DNA of 5,064 bases from UBA2272 sp034368805. Lineage in GTDB: Bacteria > Actinomycetota > Coriobacteriia > Anaerosomatales > Anaerosomataceae. The stretch is from the NCBI GenBank assembly GCA_034368805.1, contig JAXMLJ010000135.1, forward strand, positions 1 to 5,064. The letters run 5' to 3'. Shown one piece after another: positions 1 to 5,064 of the stretch. The translations under genes were made by a program, and so were the position numbers. The notes beneath the pieces were generated by a model that had not been told where the DNA came from, searched no databases, and was given only the letters and a program-made list of their open reading frames with translations. Position 1 is the first letter of the stretch, and each line of letters starts with the position of its first letter.

Positions 1-180
1 ATGCCTTCGCGCTCCAGCATGTGGCCCAGGTTCTGGCCGCAGCGGCCGTAGCCGCAGACGATGCTGCCCATCTACACCCGCCTGTCCGACGCCGAGGAGG
101 CGGAGCGGCTCAAGGCCGGACGTTCCGGTGTGCTGCCGGACGCCGGCGTTTCAGGGCCGCGGGGGGTCGAGCCGTCATGA
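1..180 (+). CDS. tsaB: TsaB C-terminal end (partial, apparent frame break)
   Basis: TsaB is the non-catalytic partner that dimerises with TsaD in the bacterial complex making t6A37 on tRNA. Only the C-terminus is in the window. From position 64 to the TGA at 178-180, frame 1 encodes LPIYTRLSDAEEAERLK followed by a variable tail, which is the usual TsaB ending (P-x-Y-x-R-x-S-D-A-E). Upstream, frame 1 has a TAG at 49-51, whereas the frame beginning at position 3 gives a helix-like stretch (AFALQHVAQVLAAAAVAAD) expected just before that motif. Joining the two needs a change of one base near 57-63. This could be a sequencing or assembly error, a real mutation or, less likely, recoding. The stop overlaps the next start as ATGA (177-180), so the two genes are probably translationally coupled. 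The identity rests on about 38 residues and on the downstream rimI-tsaD context. Confidence 0.62.
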
Positions 181-1661
181 CGTGGCGACCGCTTGACGAG
201 GACGATCTCGGACGTGTGCTCGAGATCGAGGCGGCGAGCTTCCCGGACCCGTGGAGCGAGGCGCTGTTCCGGCAGGAGCTGGGTCGCAGCGATCGGGTCT
301 GGCTGGTGGCCACCGACGGAGGCAGGGTCGTGGCCTACGGCGGCATCATGGTCGTCGGTGACGAGGCCCACCTGATGAACCTGGCGGTCGACGCGGCCCT
401 CCGTGGCGGCGGCATCGCCCGGCAGTTGCTCTGGAGGCTTGCGGCTGAGGCGGTTCGTCTGGGCGCCGGACGCATGACGCTTGAGGTGGCGGCCTCGAAT
501 GAGGCGGCGATCGCGCTGTACACCAGGTGCGGATTCGACATCGCGGGACGCCGGGTCGGCTACTACGTCGGAACCGGCGACGACGCACTGGTGCTGTGGT
601 CGCGTCCGCTCGCACCGGCCGTGGGCGCCATCGATGCAGCGGTGGCTGGTGAGGACCTCGTTCTCGCCATCGAGACCTCGTGCGACGAGACGGCGGCCTC
701 GGTCATGCGTGGCGGTCACGAGATCTTCTCGGCGGTAGTCGCAAGCCAGGTCGACTTTCACGCCCGATTCGGCGGAGTGGTCCCGGAGATCGCTTCGCGC
801 AAGCACACCGAGGCCGTGGTGGCCGTCGTCGCGGAGGCTCTCGATGAGGCCGGAGTCGGCTTCGGCGATCTGAGCGCGATCGCGGTGACGCAGGGCCCCG
901 GGCTCGTCGGCGCCCTCGTGGTGGGCCTCGCGTACGCCAAAGGGCTCGCGCTGGCGACCGGGCTGCCCCTGGTCGGCATCAACCATCTCGAAGGGCACAT
1001 CTACGCGGCGCGCCTCACGGATCCCGGCCTCGAGCCACCGCTCATCGCGCTGCTCGTCTCGGGCGGCCACACGGCGATCGTCCATGTTCCGGAGTGGGGC
1101 CGTTATCACGTCCTCGGCCGGACGCTCGATGACGCCGCGGGGGAGGCGTTCGACAAAGTGGCTAAGCTGCTGGGGCTCGGCTATCCCGGCGGGCCCGTCA
1201 TCTCGCGCCTCGCCGCCGAAGGGGATCCGGCTTCGATCCCGTTCCCCCGCGCGATGATGCGCAGCGGGAACCTGGATGTGTCGCTCTCGGGACTCAAGAC
1301 CGCGGTCATCCAGTACGTGGAGGCGGAGCGTGCGGCCGGTCGGGAACTGCGGATCCCGGACATCGCTGCATCGTTCCAGGCCGCTGTGGTCGACGTTCAG
1401 GTTGCGAAGACGGTTCGGGCTGCCGTTGACAATGGCGTGCGCGCGGTGGTCCTCGCCGGTGGCGTTGCCGCCAATCCTGCGCTGCGAGCGGCGCTCGGGC
1501 AGGCGCTCGCGGTCAACGCGATCCGGCTCTCCGTTCCGCCGCTCGGCCTGTGCACGGACAACGCCTCGATGATCGCGGCGGCGGCGCACGATCACCTGGC
1601 CGCAGGGCGCGTCCTCGGCCTGGCGGCGGATGCCGTACCCAACATGCGGCTGGGCGGCTAG
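177..1661 (+). CDS. rimI-tsaD: RimI-TsaD fusion: S18 alanine N-acetyltransferase plus tRNA t6A37 threonylcarbamoyltransferase
   Basis: One uninterrupted frame of 494 codons carries two enzymes. Residues 1-142 are RimI, a GNAT that acetylates the N-terminal Ala of ribosomal protein S18. The acetyl-CoA loop is R76-GGGIA, E103 and Y115 coincide with the catalytic residues reported for enterobacterial RimI, and the family's NEAAIALY and GRRVGYY segments are present. After a short Ala/Pro-rich linker (143-160), residues 161-494 are TsaD, which transfers threonylcarbamoyl from TC-AMP to A37 of tRNA. It shows IETSCDET (165-172), the metal-binding HxxxH H270/H274, SGGHT (295-299), DDAAGEAFDK (318-327), GGVAANP from 428, and the CTDN metal-site Asp at 461. 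Both halves have normal length. The start at 177 overlaps the tsaB stop and reproduces standard RimI numbering. In-frame GTG codons at 621 and 642 lack a Shine-Dalgarno, so separate TsaD initiation looks unlikely. The frame is also open upstream to position 3, but that part is shadow of tsaB except before about position 60. Confidence 0.93.
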   Translation: MTWRPLDEDDLGRVLEIEAASFPDPWSEALFRQELGRSDRVWLVATDGGRVVAYGGIMVVGDEAHLMNLAVDAALRGGGIARQLLWRLAAEAVRLGAGRMTLEVAASNEAAIALYTRCGFDIAGRRVGYYVGTGDDALVLWSRPLAPAVGAIDAAVAGEDLVLAIETSCDETAASVMRGGHEIFSAVVASQVDFHARFGGVVPEIASRKHTEAVVAVVAEALDEAGVGFGDLSAIAVTQGPGLVGALVVGLAYAKGLALATGLPLVGINHLEGHIYAARLTDPGLEPPLIALLVSGGHTAIVHVPEWGRYHVLGRTLDDAAGEAFDKVAKLLGLGYPGGPVISRLAAEGDPASIPFPRAMMRSGNLDVSLSGLKTAVIQYVEAERAAGRELRIPDIAASFQAAVVDVQVAKTVRAAVDNGVRAVVLAGGVAANPALRAALGQALAVNAIRLSVPPLGLCTDNASMIAAAAHDHLAAGRVLGLAADAVPNMRLGG

Positions 1662-1675
1662 CGCAACTCGGGGCG

Positions 1676-1695
1676 TCACTCGAATATCTGAGTGA
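1676..1695. repeat. Short inverted repeat, CIRCE-like half-sites with 8-nt spacer
   Basis: TCACTC (1676-1681) is followed by eight bases and then its exact complement GAGTGA (1690-1695), 15 bases after the tsaD stop. It could be a weak hairpin at the end of the tsaD transcript. No T-run follows, so it is a poor intrinsic terminator. The inner CACTC/GAGTG pentamers are the same as those in CIRCE, but the spacer is 8 rather than 9. No function is shown. Confidence 0.4.
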
Positions 1696-1723
1696 TTGAC
1701 CATCAGATTCTTGTCGAAGCCAC

Positions 1724-1753
1724 TTGCATTTGTCCGCCGTGTAAGCCTAGAAT
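1724..1753 (+). promoter_or_regulatory. Predicted housekeeping-sigma promoter of groESL
   Basis: TTGCAT (1724-1729) and TAGAAT (1748-1753) are separated by 18 bases. The -10 matches the sigma70-type consensus at five of six positions, and the -35 keeps the TTG core. Transcription would start near 1760, placing the CIRCE operator right at the transcript start, as expected for HrcA-controlled chaperone promoters. An upstream TTGACC at 1696 has no -10 at the right distance. Confidence 0.65.
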
Positions 1754-1762
1754 CACCTTCGG

Positions 1763-1789
1763 CTGGCACTCGGGGGTCCAGAGTGCCAA
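1763..1789. promoter_or_regulatory. CIRCE operator (HrcA binding site)
   Basis: CTGGCACTC (1763-1771), nine bases, then GAGTGCCAA (1781-1789). The consensus CIRCE is TTAGCACTC-N9-GAGTGCTAA. The spacer is exactly nine and the inner GCACTC/GAGTGC core is perfect, with differences only at outer positions that vary in high-GC genomes. It lies just downstream of the predicted -10, where bound HrcA would block initiation and, in the RNA, can form a 5' stem. It indicates repression of groES-groEL by HrcA, relieved on heat shock. hrcA itself is not in the window. Confidence 0.93.
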
Positions 1790-1869
1790 CACGAGTCAGA
1801 ACGGGTACATAGGTATCCGCGCGGTGCCCACGGTTCCGCGAGTGTCCATGAACCGATGTAGAGGAAAGT

Positions 1870-1876
1870 AGGAGGG
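1870..1876 (+). promoter_or_regulatory. Shine-Dalgarno of groES
   Basis: AGGAGGG ends six bases before the ATG at 1883. This near-perfect ribosome-binding site fixes the groES start. Confidence 0.85.
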
Positions 1877-1882
1877 TAGAGC

Positions 1883-2176
1883 ATGAATCTGAAGCCGCTG
1901 TTCGATAATGTCGTCGTCAAGCCGGCGAAGGCCGAGGAGCAGACCAAGAGCGGTCTCGTGATCCCTGATTCGGCCAAGGAGAAGCCCCAGAAGGGCGTAG
2001 TCGTCGCCGTTGGTGACGGTCGCTGGGACGAGGACGGCGAGAAGCGTGTCCCCATGGACGTGAAGCTCGGCGACATCGTCATCTACAAGGAGTGGGGCAA
2101 GACATCGATCAAGATCGACGGCGAGGAGTACTTCATCATGTCGCAGAGCGACATCCTCGCGGTCTCGCAGGGCTAG
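1883..2176 (+). CDS. groES: Co-chaperonin GroES (10 kDa chaperonin)
   Basis: GroES forms the heptameric lid that caps the GroEL ring in the cytoplasm and encloses substrate protein during ATP-driven folding. The 97-residue product has the same length as the E. coli protein. The N-terminal beta strand MNLKPLFDNVVVKP is typical. The mobile loop spans about residues 16-34, and its hydrophobic tripeptide LVI (25-27), which contacts the GroEL apical domain, lies exactly where E. coli has IVL. The roof-loop region is about residues 44-60. The C-terminal block with VKLGD, the DGEEYFIM segment and SDILAV is the family signature. It is first in a two-gene operon with groEL 49 bases downstream, and both are probably transcribed from the CIRCE-controlled promoter. 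Nothing is missing. Confidence 0.98.
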   Translation: MNLKPLFDNVVVKPAKAEEQTKSGLVIPDSAKEKPQKGVVVAVGDGRWDEDGEKRVPMDVKLGDIVIYKEWGKTSIKIDGEEYFIMSQSDILAVSQG

Positions 2177-2205
2177 AACCCGCCCCGCACGCATCCGACT
2201 CATCT

Positions 2206-2214
2206 GAAGGAGGG
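2206..2214 (+). promoter_or_regulatory. Shine-Dalgarno of groEL, long spacing
   Basis: GAAGGAGGG is a strong anti-SD match, with 11 bases between its end and the ATG at 2226. That spacing is somewhat longer than the usual 5-9. No alternative in-frame start lies closer, and the encoded N-terminus MAKDIRFDE is standard for GroEL, so the start is secure. Confidence 0.8.
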
Positions 2215-2225
2215 ACTACACCCGC

Positions 2226-3854
2226 ATGGCAAAGGACATTCGTTTTGATGAACAGGCCCGCCGCGGCCTCGAGGTCGGCGTCAACAAGCTGGCCGACGCA
2301 GTCAAGGTGACTCTCGGCCCGAGGGGCCGCTACGTGGTGCTCGAGAAGAAGTTCGGCGCGCCGACCATCACCAACGACGGCGTGACGATCGCGAAAGAGA
2401 TTGAGCTCGAAGACCCCATCGAGAACATGGGCGCCCAGCTCGTGAAGGAAGTCGCCACCAAGACCAACGACGTTGCCGGTGACGGTACCACCACCGCGAC
2501 CCTGCTCGCCCAGGTCATCGTGCGCGAGGGCCTGCGCAACGTGGCCGCCGGTGCGAACCCGCTCGCCATCAAGCGCGGCATCGAGAAGGCCGTCGAGACC
2601 GTCGTCGAGACGATCAAGGCCAACGCCAAGGAGATCGAGGACAAGGAAGAGATCGCGCACGTCGGCTCGATCTCGGCCGCCGATGAGGCCATCGGCAACA
2701 AGATCGCCGAGGCGATGGAGGTCGTGGGCAAGGACGGCGTCATTACCGTTGAGGAGTCGCTGACCTTCGGCATCGATATCGAGACCGTCGAGGGCATGCA
2801 GTTCGACAAGGGCTTCATCAACCCGTACATGATCACGGATGCGGACCGCATGGAGGCCGTGCTCGAGGATCCCTACATCCTCATCGTCAGCCAGAAGGTC
2901 TCCAACATCCAGGACCTCCTGCCCGTTCTCGAGAAGGTCATGCAGGCCGGCAAGGCGCTGCTGATCATCGCCGAGGACGTCGAGGGCGAAGCGCTCGCGA
3001 CTCTCGTGGTCAACAAGCTCCGTGGCACGTTCACCTCGGTCGCCGTCAAGGCGCCGGGCTTCGGCGACCGCCGCAAGCGCATGCTCGAGGACATCGCGAT
3101 CGTTACGGGCGGCCAGGTCGTCAGCGAAGAACTCGGCTACAAGCTCGAGAACGCCACGCTTGAGATGCTGGGTCGCGCCGACAAGGTCAAGATCACCAAG
3201 GACGACACCACCATCATCGATGGCAAGGGTGCCGAGGACCAGATCAAGGCCCGCATCACCCAGCTCAAGAACGAGATCGAGAACTCCGACTCGGACTTCG
3301 ACCGCGAGAAGCTCCAGGAGCGTCTGGCCAAGCTCTCCGGCGGCGTCGCCGTCATCAAGGTGGGCGCGGCGACCGAGGTCGAGCTCAAGGAGAAGAAGCA
3401 CCGCATCGAGGACGCGCTCCAGGCGACCCGCGCGGCGGTTGAAGAGGGCATCGTGGCCGGCGGCGGCGTTGCGCTCACCGACGCGGCTCCCGCGCTCGAC
3501 GCGCTCGTGCTTCCGGGCGATGAGCAGATCGGCGTCACCATCATCCGCAAGGCGCTCGACGAGCCGCTGAAGCAGATCGCTGCCAACGCCGGCTACGAGG
3601 GCTCCGTTGTGGTCGAGAAGGTCAAGGCACTCGCCAAGGGCGAGGGGCTGAACGCGGCCACCGGCGAGTACGGCGATCTCGCGAAGATGGGCGTCATCGA
3701 CCCGGTCAAGGTCACCCGCACCGCGCTGCAGAATGCGGCGTCGATCGCGGCACTGATCCTCATCACCGAGACCACCGTCTCAGAGGTCCCCGAGAAGAAC
3801 GACGCTGCTGCCGCCGCTATGGCGGGCATGGGCGGCATGGGCGGCATGATGTAA
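2226..3854 (+). CDS. groEL: Chaperonin GroEL (60 kDa chaperonin)
   Basis: GroEL is the double-ring ATPase that encapsulates unfolded cytosolic proteins together with GroES. The 542-residue product is full length (E. coli 548). Nucleotide-site residues are visible: TLGPRGR (29-35), D51 in TNDGVTIAKE, GDGTTT (85-90, with D86 equivalent to E. coli D87), GGGVAL following VEEGIVA, and D396 in the EDALQATRAAVEEG block, equivalent to the catalytic D398 of E. coli. Equatorial, intermediate and apical domains appear in normal order. The C-terminus ends in a Gly-Met tail (MAGMGGMGGMM) that projects into the cavity. This is notable because the groES-linked GroEL1 of mycobacteria and many other actinobacteria has a His-rich tail, while the GGM tail is found on the unlinked GroEL2. 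This copy therefore looks like the main housekeeping chaperonin. Expression is inferred to be controlled with groES through the CIRCE site. Confidence 0.98.
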   Translation: MAKDIRFDEQARRGLEVGVNKLADAVKVTLGPRGRYVVLEKKFGAPTITNDGVTIAKEIELEDPIENMGAQLVKEVATKTNDVAGDGTTTATLLAQVIVREGLRNVAAGANPLAIKRGIEKAVETVVETIKANAKEIEDKEEIAHVGSISAADEAIGNKIAEAMEVVGKDGVITVEESLTFGIDIETVEGMQFDKGFINPYMITDADRMEAVLEDPYILIVSQKVSNIQDLLPVLEKVMQAGKALLIIAEDVEGEALATLVVNKLRGTFTSVAVKAPGFGDRRKRMLEDIAIVTGGQVVSEELGYKLENATLEMLGRADKVKITKDDTTIIDGKGAEDQIKARITQLKNEIENSDSDFDREKLQERLAKLSGGVAVIKVGAATEVELKEKKHRIEDALQATRAAVEEGIVAGGGVALTDAAPALDALVLPGDEQIGVTIIRKALDEPLKQIAANAGYEGSVVVEKVKALAKGEGLNAATGEYGDLAKMGVIDPVKVTRTALQNAASIAALILITETTVSEVPEKNDAAAAAMAGMGGMGGMM

Positions 3855-3857
3855 CAC

Positions 3858-3877
3858 CGCATGCCGTGCGGCATGTG
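3858..3877. repeat. Small hairpin after groEL
   Basis: CATGCC (3860-3865), loop GTGC, GGCATG (3870-3875); the stem can be extended by one G-U and one C-G pair to 3858/3877. It starts four bases after the groEL stop and has no T-run. It may protect the mRNA 3' end or assist the larger hairpin downstream. Confidence 0.5.
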
Positions 3878-3886
3878 AGATTCGAT

Positions 3887-3916
3887 CGGGGCCCCGGCTG
3901 AAGAGTCGGGGCCCCG
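3887..3916. terminator. Strong GC-rich hairpin, probable bidirectional terminator
   Basis: The arms 3887-3899 and 3904-3916 pair over 13 positions (12 Watson-Crick and one G-U) around a GAAG loop. The outer ten bases of each arm are the same self-complementary sequence, CGGGGCCCCG. It lies between convergent genes, 32 bases after the groEL stop and 33 bases from the lysE-like stop, so it could end transcripts from both sides. The T-tract is weak on either strand (CTTCGTG on the plus side), as is common in high-GC genomes. Confidence 0.8.
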
Positions 3917-3949
3917 CTTCGTGTGGCGCGTTCGTCGGCTGGCGTCGGC

Positions 3950-4600
3950 CTATAGCGCGCCGATGCCGTCGAGCGCGAAGCGCGCTCCGAGGTACAGGAG
4001 GGCGAGTGCGCACACACCGATGATCACCCGGTAGGGGCGATCCGCGAGCAGCGTTCGACCCCGGTGCGTTGCGAAGATCACCAGGCCGTACCAGCTCACA
4101 TCGGCAAGCTGGTGCCCTAAGAAGAACGCGGCGATGCCGAGGGGACCGATCGCGAGACCGTCCGCCGCCAGCTTGACGCCGATCGTGGCCCACCACAGCG
4201 TCCAGTAGGGGTTGGACAGGCTCACTGCGGCGCCGTGCAGGATGGGCCCCATCTTCGACTCGGCCCGTGGACTGTCGCCTTCAGGGCTGATGGTGCCGGC
4301 GAGCGCCCCACGCAGGAGGGTCCATCCCATCCAGAGGAGCACCGCTCCGCCGGCGAGGGCGAGTAGGCGGGCCACGTTCGGGCTGGTCAGCACCCGCTGG
4401 AGTCCGAAGGCGAACCCTACCAGAAGCAGTCCCTCGAGCGCCGCGTGACCCACGAGCATGAGAGCCGCCGACAGCCGCCCGTGGGTGAGTGTGCGGGTGA
4501 TGGTGACGGTGAGATAGGGCCCGGGCGCCATCGCGCCGGACAGCGCCACCACGAACGCTGCGCCGCCGAGCGCCAGCGCATCAATGAGGTCACCGCTCAT
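3950..4600 (-). CDS. LysE-family transporter (six-helix exporter)
   Basis: This is a 216-residue inner-membrane protein of the LysE/RhtB exporter superfamily, which exports amino acids or similar small solutes. Six hydrophobic segments are visible at about residues 11-33, 45-67, 78-98, 119-141, 149-176 and 191-210. The family motif APGP (25-28) is at the end of helix 1. A hydrophilic loop (about 102-117) follows helix 3, then SNPYWTLWWATIG (129-141), a conserved Asn-Pro region. The NPYW-LWW form differs from the NPK form of classical lysine and threonine exporters, so the substrate cannot be assigned. The ATG at 4598-4600 gives a full-length first helix, but no clear Shine-Dalgarno precedes it; the transcript may have a weak or leaderless start. 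The gene converges on groEL, diverges from ychF, and seems to be a single-gene unit. Confidence 0.88.
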   Translation of the reverse strand: MSGDLIDALALGGAAFVVALSGAMAPGPYLTVTITRTLTHGRLSAALMLVGHAALEGLLLVGFAFGLQRVLTSPNVARLLALAGGAVLLWMGWTLLRGALAGTISPEGDSPRAESKMGPILHGAAVSLSNPYWTLWWATIGVKLAADGLAIGPLGIAAFFLGHQLADVSWYGLVIFATHRGRTLLADRPYRVIIGVCALALLYLGARFALDGIGAL

Positions 4601-4658
4601 CGCGGTGAGCCGTCGGTCCGGCGGTGTTCTCGTGACGGGGGTAGGTGTGTGTGCATGG

Positions 4659-4667
4659 TGGTATAGT
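4659..4667 (+). promoter_or_regulatory. Extended -10 promoter candidate for ychF
   Basis: TGGTATAGT contains the TG-N extension and a -10 hexamer TATAGT (4662-4667, five of six consensus). No good -35 lies 16-18 bases upstream, which fits an extended -10 promoter. Transcription would start near 4674, leaving a leader of about 38 nt before the GTG. The surrounding GATACTATAC on the opposite strand could also serve the divergent lysE-like gene, but more weakly. Confidence 0.5.
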
Positions 4668-4673
4668 ATCGCA

Positions 4674-4697
4674 GCACGCGTGCCCTAAAGGCGCGCC
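4674..4697. repeat. Two adjacent short palindromes in the ychF leader
   Basis: GCACGCGTGC (4674-4683) and GGCGCGCC (4690-4697) are perfect palindromes separated by six bases, just downstream of the predicted -10 and before the ribosome-binding site. They could be an operator, but palindromes of this size occur by chance in GC-rich DNA. Confidence 0.35.
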
Positions 4698-4711
4698 GAG
4701 AGGAGTCTGGC

Positions 4712-5064
4712 GTGGCGCTTTCCATCGGTATTGTCGGCCTTCCCAACGTGGGGAAATCGACGCTGTTCACCGCACTCACCCGCAAGCAGGTGGATGCGTC
4801 CAACTATCCCTTCGCCACCATCGAGCCCAACGTTGGGCTCGTCCCGGTGCCCGACTCCCGTCTCGACCGGCTCGCCGAACTCGCGAAGCCTCACCGTGTG
4901 GTCCCGGCGACCGTCGAGTTCGTGGACATCGCCGGACTCGTGAAGGGCGCAAGCGAGGGTGAGGGGCTCGGCAACCAGTTTCTGGCCAACATCCTAGAGT
5001 GCGATGCCATCGCCGAGGTCGTGCGGTACTTCCGCGACCCTAACGTGATCCACGTCTACGGCAA
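4712..5064 (+). CDS. ychF: Ribosome-binding ATPase YchF (N-terminal part, truncated by window end)
   Basis: YchF/OLA1 is an Obg-related P-loop protein that prefers ATP to GTP, binds ribosomes, and is linked to translation and oxidative-stress responses. The frame starts with GTG at 4712 and gives VALSIGIVGLPNVGKSTLF; AGAGGAG at 4699-4705 ends six bases upstream and fixes this start. The Walker A/G1 motif is G9-LPNVGKST-17. The YchF-specific NYPFATIEPNVG lies at residues 31-42, and the G3 region DIAGLVKGASEGEGLGNQFL at 72-91, where Leu replaces the Gln of classical Ras-like GTPases. The ILECDAI and VVRYFRDPNVIHV segments follow. The sequence stops after residue 117 of about 360 because the window ends, so the NxxE specificity motif, coiled coil and TGS domain are not visible. 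Confidence 0.96.
   Translation, partial: MALSIGIVGLPNVGKSTLFTALTRKQVDASNYPFATIEPNVGLVPVPDSRLDRLAELAKPHRVVPATVEFVDIAGLVKGASEGEGLGNQFLANILECDAIAEVVRYFRDPNVIHVYG

Noticed and set aside
21..176. N-terminal extension of RimI-TsaD from the ATG at 21
   Set aside because: Residues encoded at 60-176 in this frame are Arg/Gly-rich shadow of the TsaB tail, and the start at 177 reproduces normal RimI length and catalytic residue numbers with an ATGA overlap.
72..1769. Long open frame of 565 codons on the minus strand opposite rimI-tsaD
   Set aside because: It mirrors the codon structure of the sense gene in high-GC DNA, its product is Arg/Asp/His-rich with no family motif, and it runs across the groESL promoter and CIRCE. 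It is a shadow frame.
1820..1840. Possible riboswitch or RNA thermometer in the groES leader (CGCGG...CCGCG hairpin)
   Set aside because: The stem is only five pairs with an 11-base loop, it does not enclose the ribosome-binding site, and CIRCE already explains heat-shock control.
2136..3401. 421-codon open frame on the minus strand opposite groEL
   Set aside because: The Leu/Asp/Val-rich product is the typical antisense shadow of a groEL gene with strong GC3 bias. Antisense-groEL frames of this kind are common and lack support.
3780..4196. 138-codon minus-strand frame overlapping the groEL 3' end and the lysE-like gene
   Set aside because: It crosses the terminator hairpin and overlaps the well-supported exporter in another frame; the product is Arg/His/Pro-rich with no recognisable domain.
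1..5064. Mobile element, CRISPR array, tRNA or rRNA, defence cassette
   Set aside because: No transposase, long terminal repeats, spaced direct repeats or RNA-gene signatures were seen. Gene order and protein content are conserved housekeeping throughout.

Overview
The window is a high-GC, densely packed chromosomal segment. The layout tsaB - rimI - tsaD - groES - groEL matches the order known from Actinobacteria (in Mycobacterium tuberculosis, Rv3421c to Rv3417c). Together with a CIRCE operator and a GGM-tailed GroEL, this suggests an actinobacterial lineage, possibly Coriobacteriia-like. That placement is inference from gene order, protein character and base composition, not from a search.

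Layout: (1) 1-180, plus strand: the C-terminal end of tsaB, running in from outside the window and apparently needing a one-base frame change near position 60. (2) 177-1661, plus strand: one reading frame joining RimI (GNAT acetyltransferase) to TsaD (the t6A-forming transferase); it overlaps tsaB by ATGA. (3) 1662-1882: intergenic regulatory region with a sigma70-type promoter, a CIRCE operator for the HrcA repressor at the predicted transcript start, and a leader of about 120 nt. (4) 1883-2176 and 2226-3854: groES and groEL. (5) 3855-3949: two hairpins, the second a very strong GC-rich one, between the convergent groEL and lysE-like genes. (6) 3950-4600, minus strand: a six-helix LysE-family exporter. 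(7) 4601-4711: short divergent spacer with an extended -10 promoter candidate and two short palindromes. (8) 4712 to the window end, plus strand: the first 117 codons of the P-loop ATPase ychF, starting with GTG and cut by the window edge.

How the genes fit together: TsaB and TsaD are partners in making N6-threonylcarbamoyladenosine (t6A) at position 37 of ANN-decoding tRNAs. RimI acetylates the N-terminal alanine of ribosomal protein S18. YchF binds ribosomes. GroES and GroEL fold proteins under HrcA/CIRCE heat-shock control. The window is therefore mostly core translation and protein-quality housekeeping. I see no mobile element, CRISPR array, RNA gene or defence-like cassette, and no undescribed system. 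The points most worth checking are the RimI-TsaD fusion and the frame break in tsaB, which together leave one frame open from position 3 through the end of tsaD.
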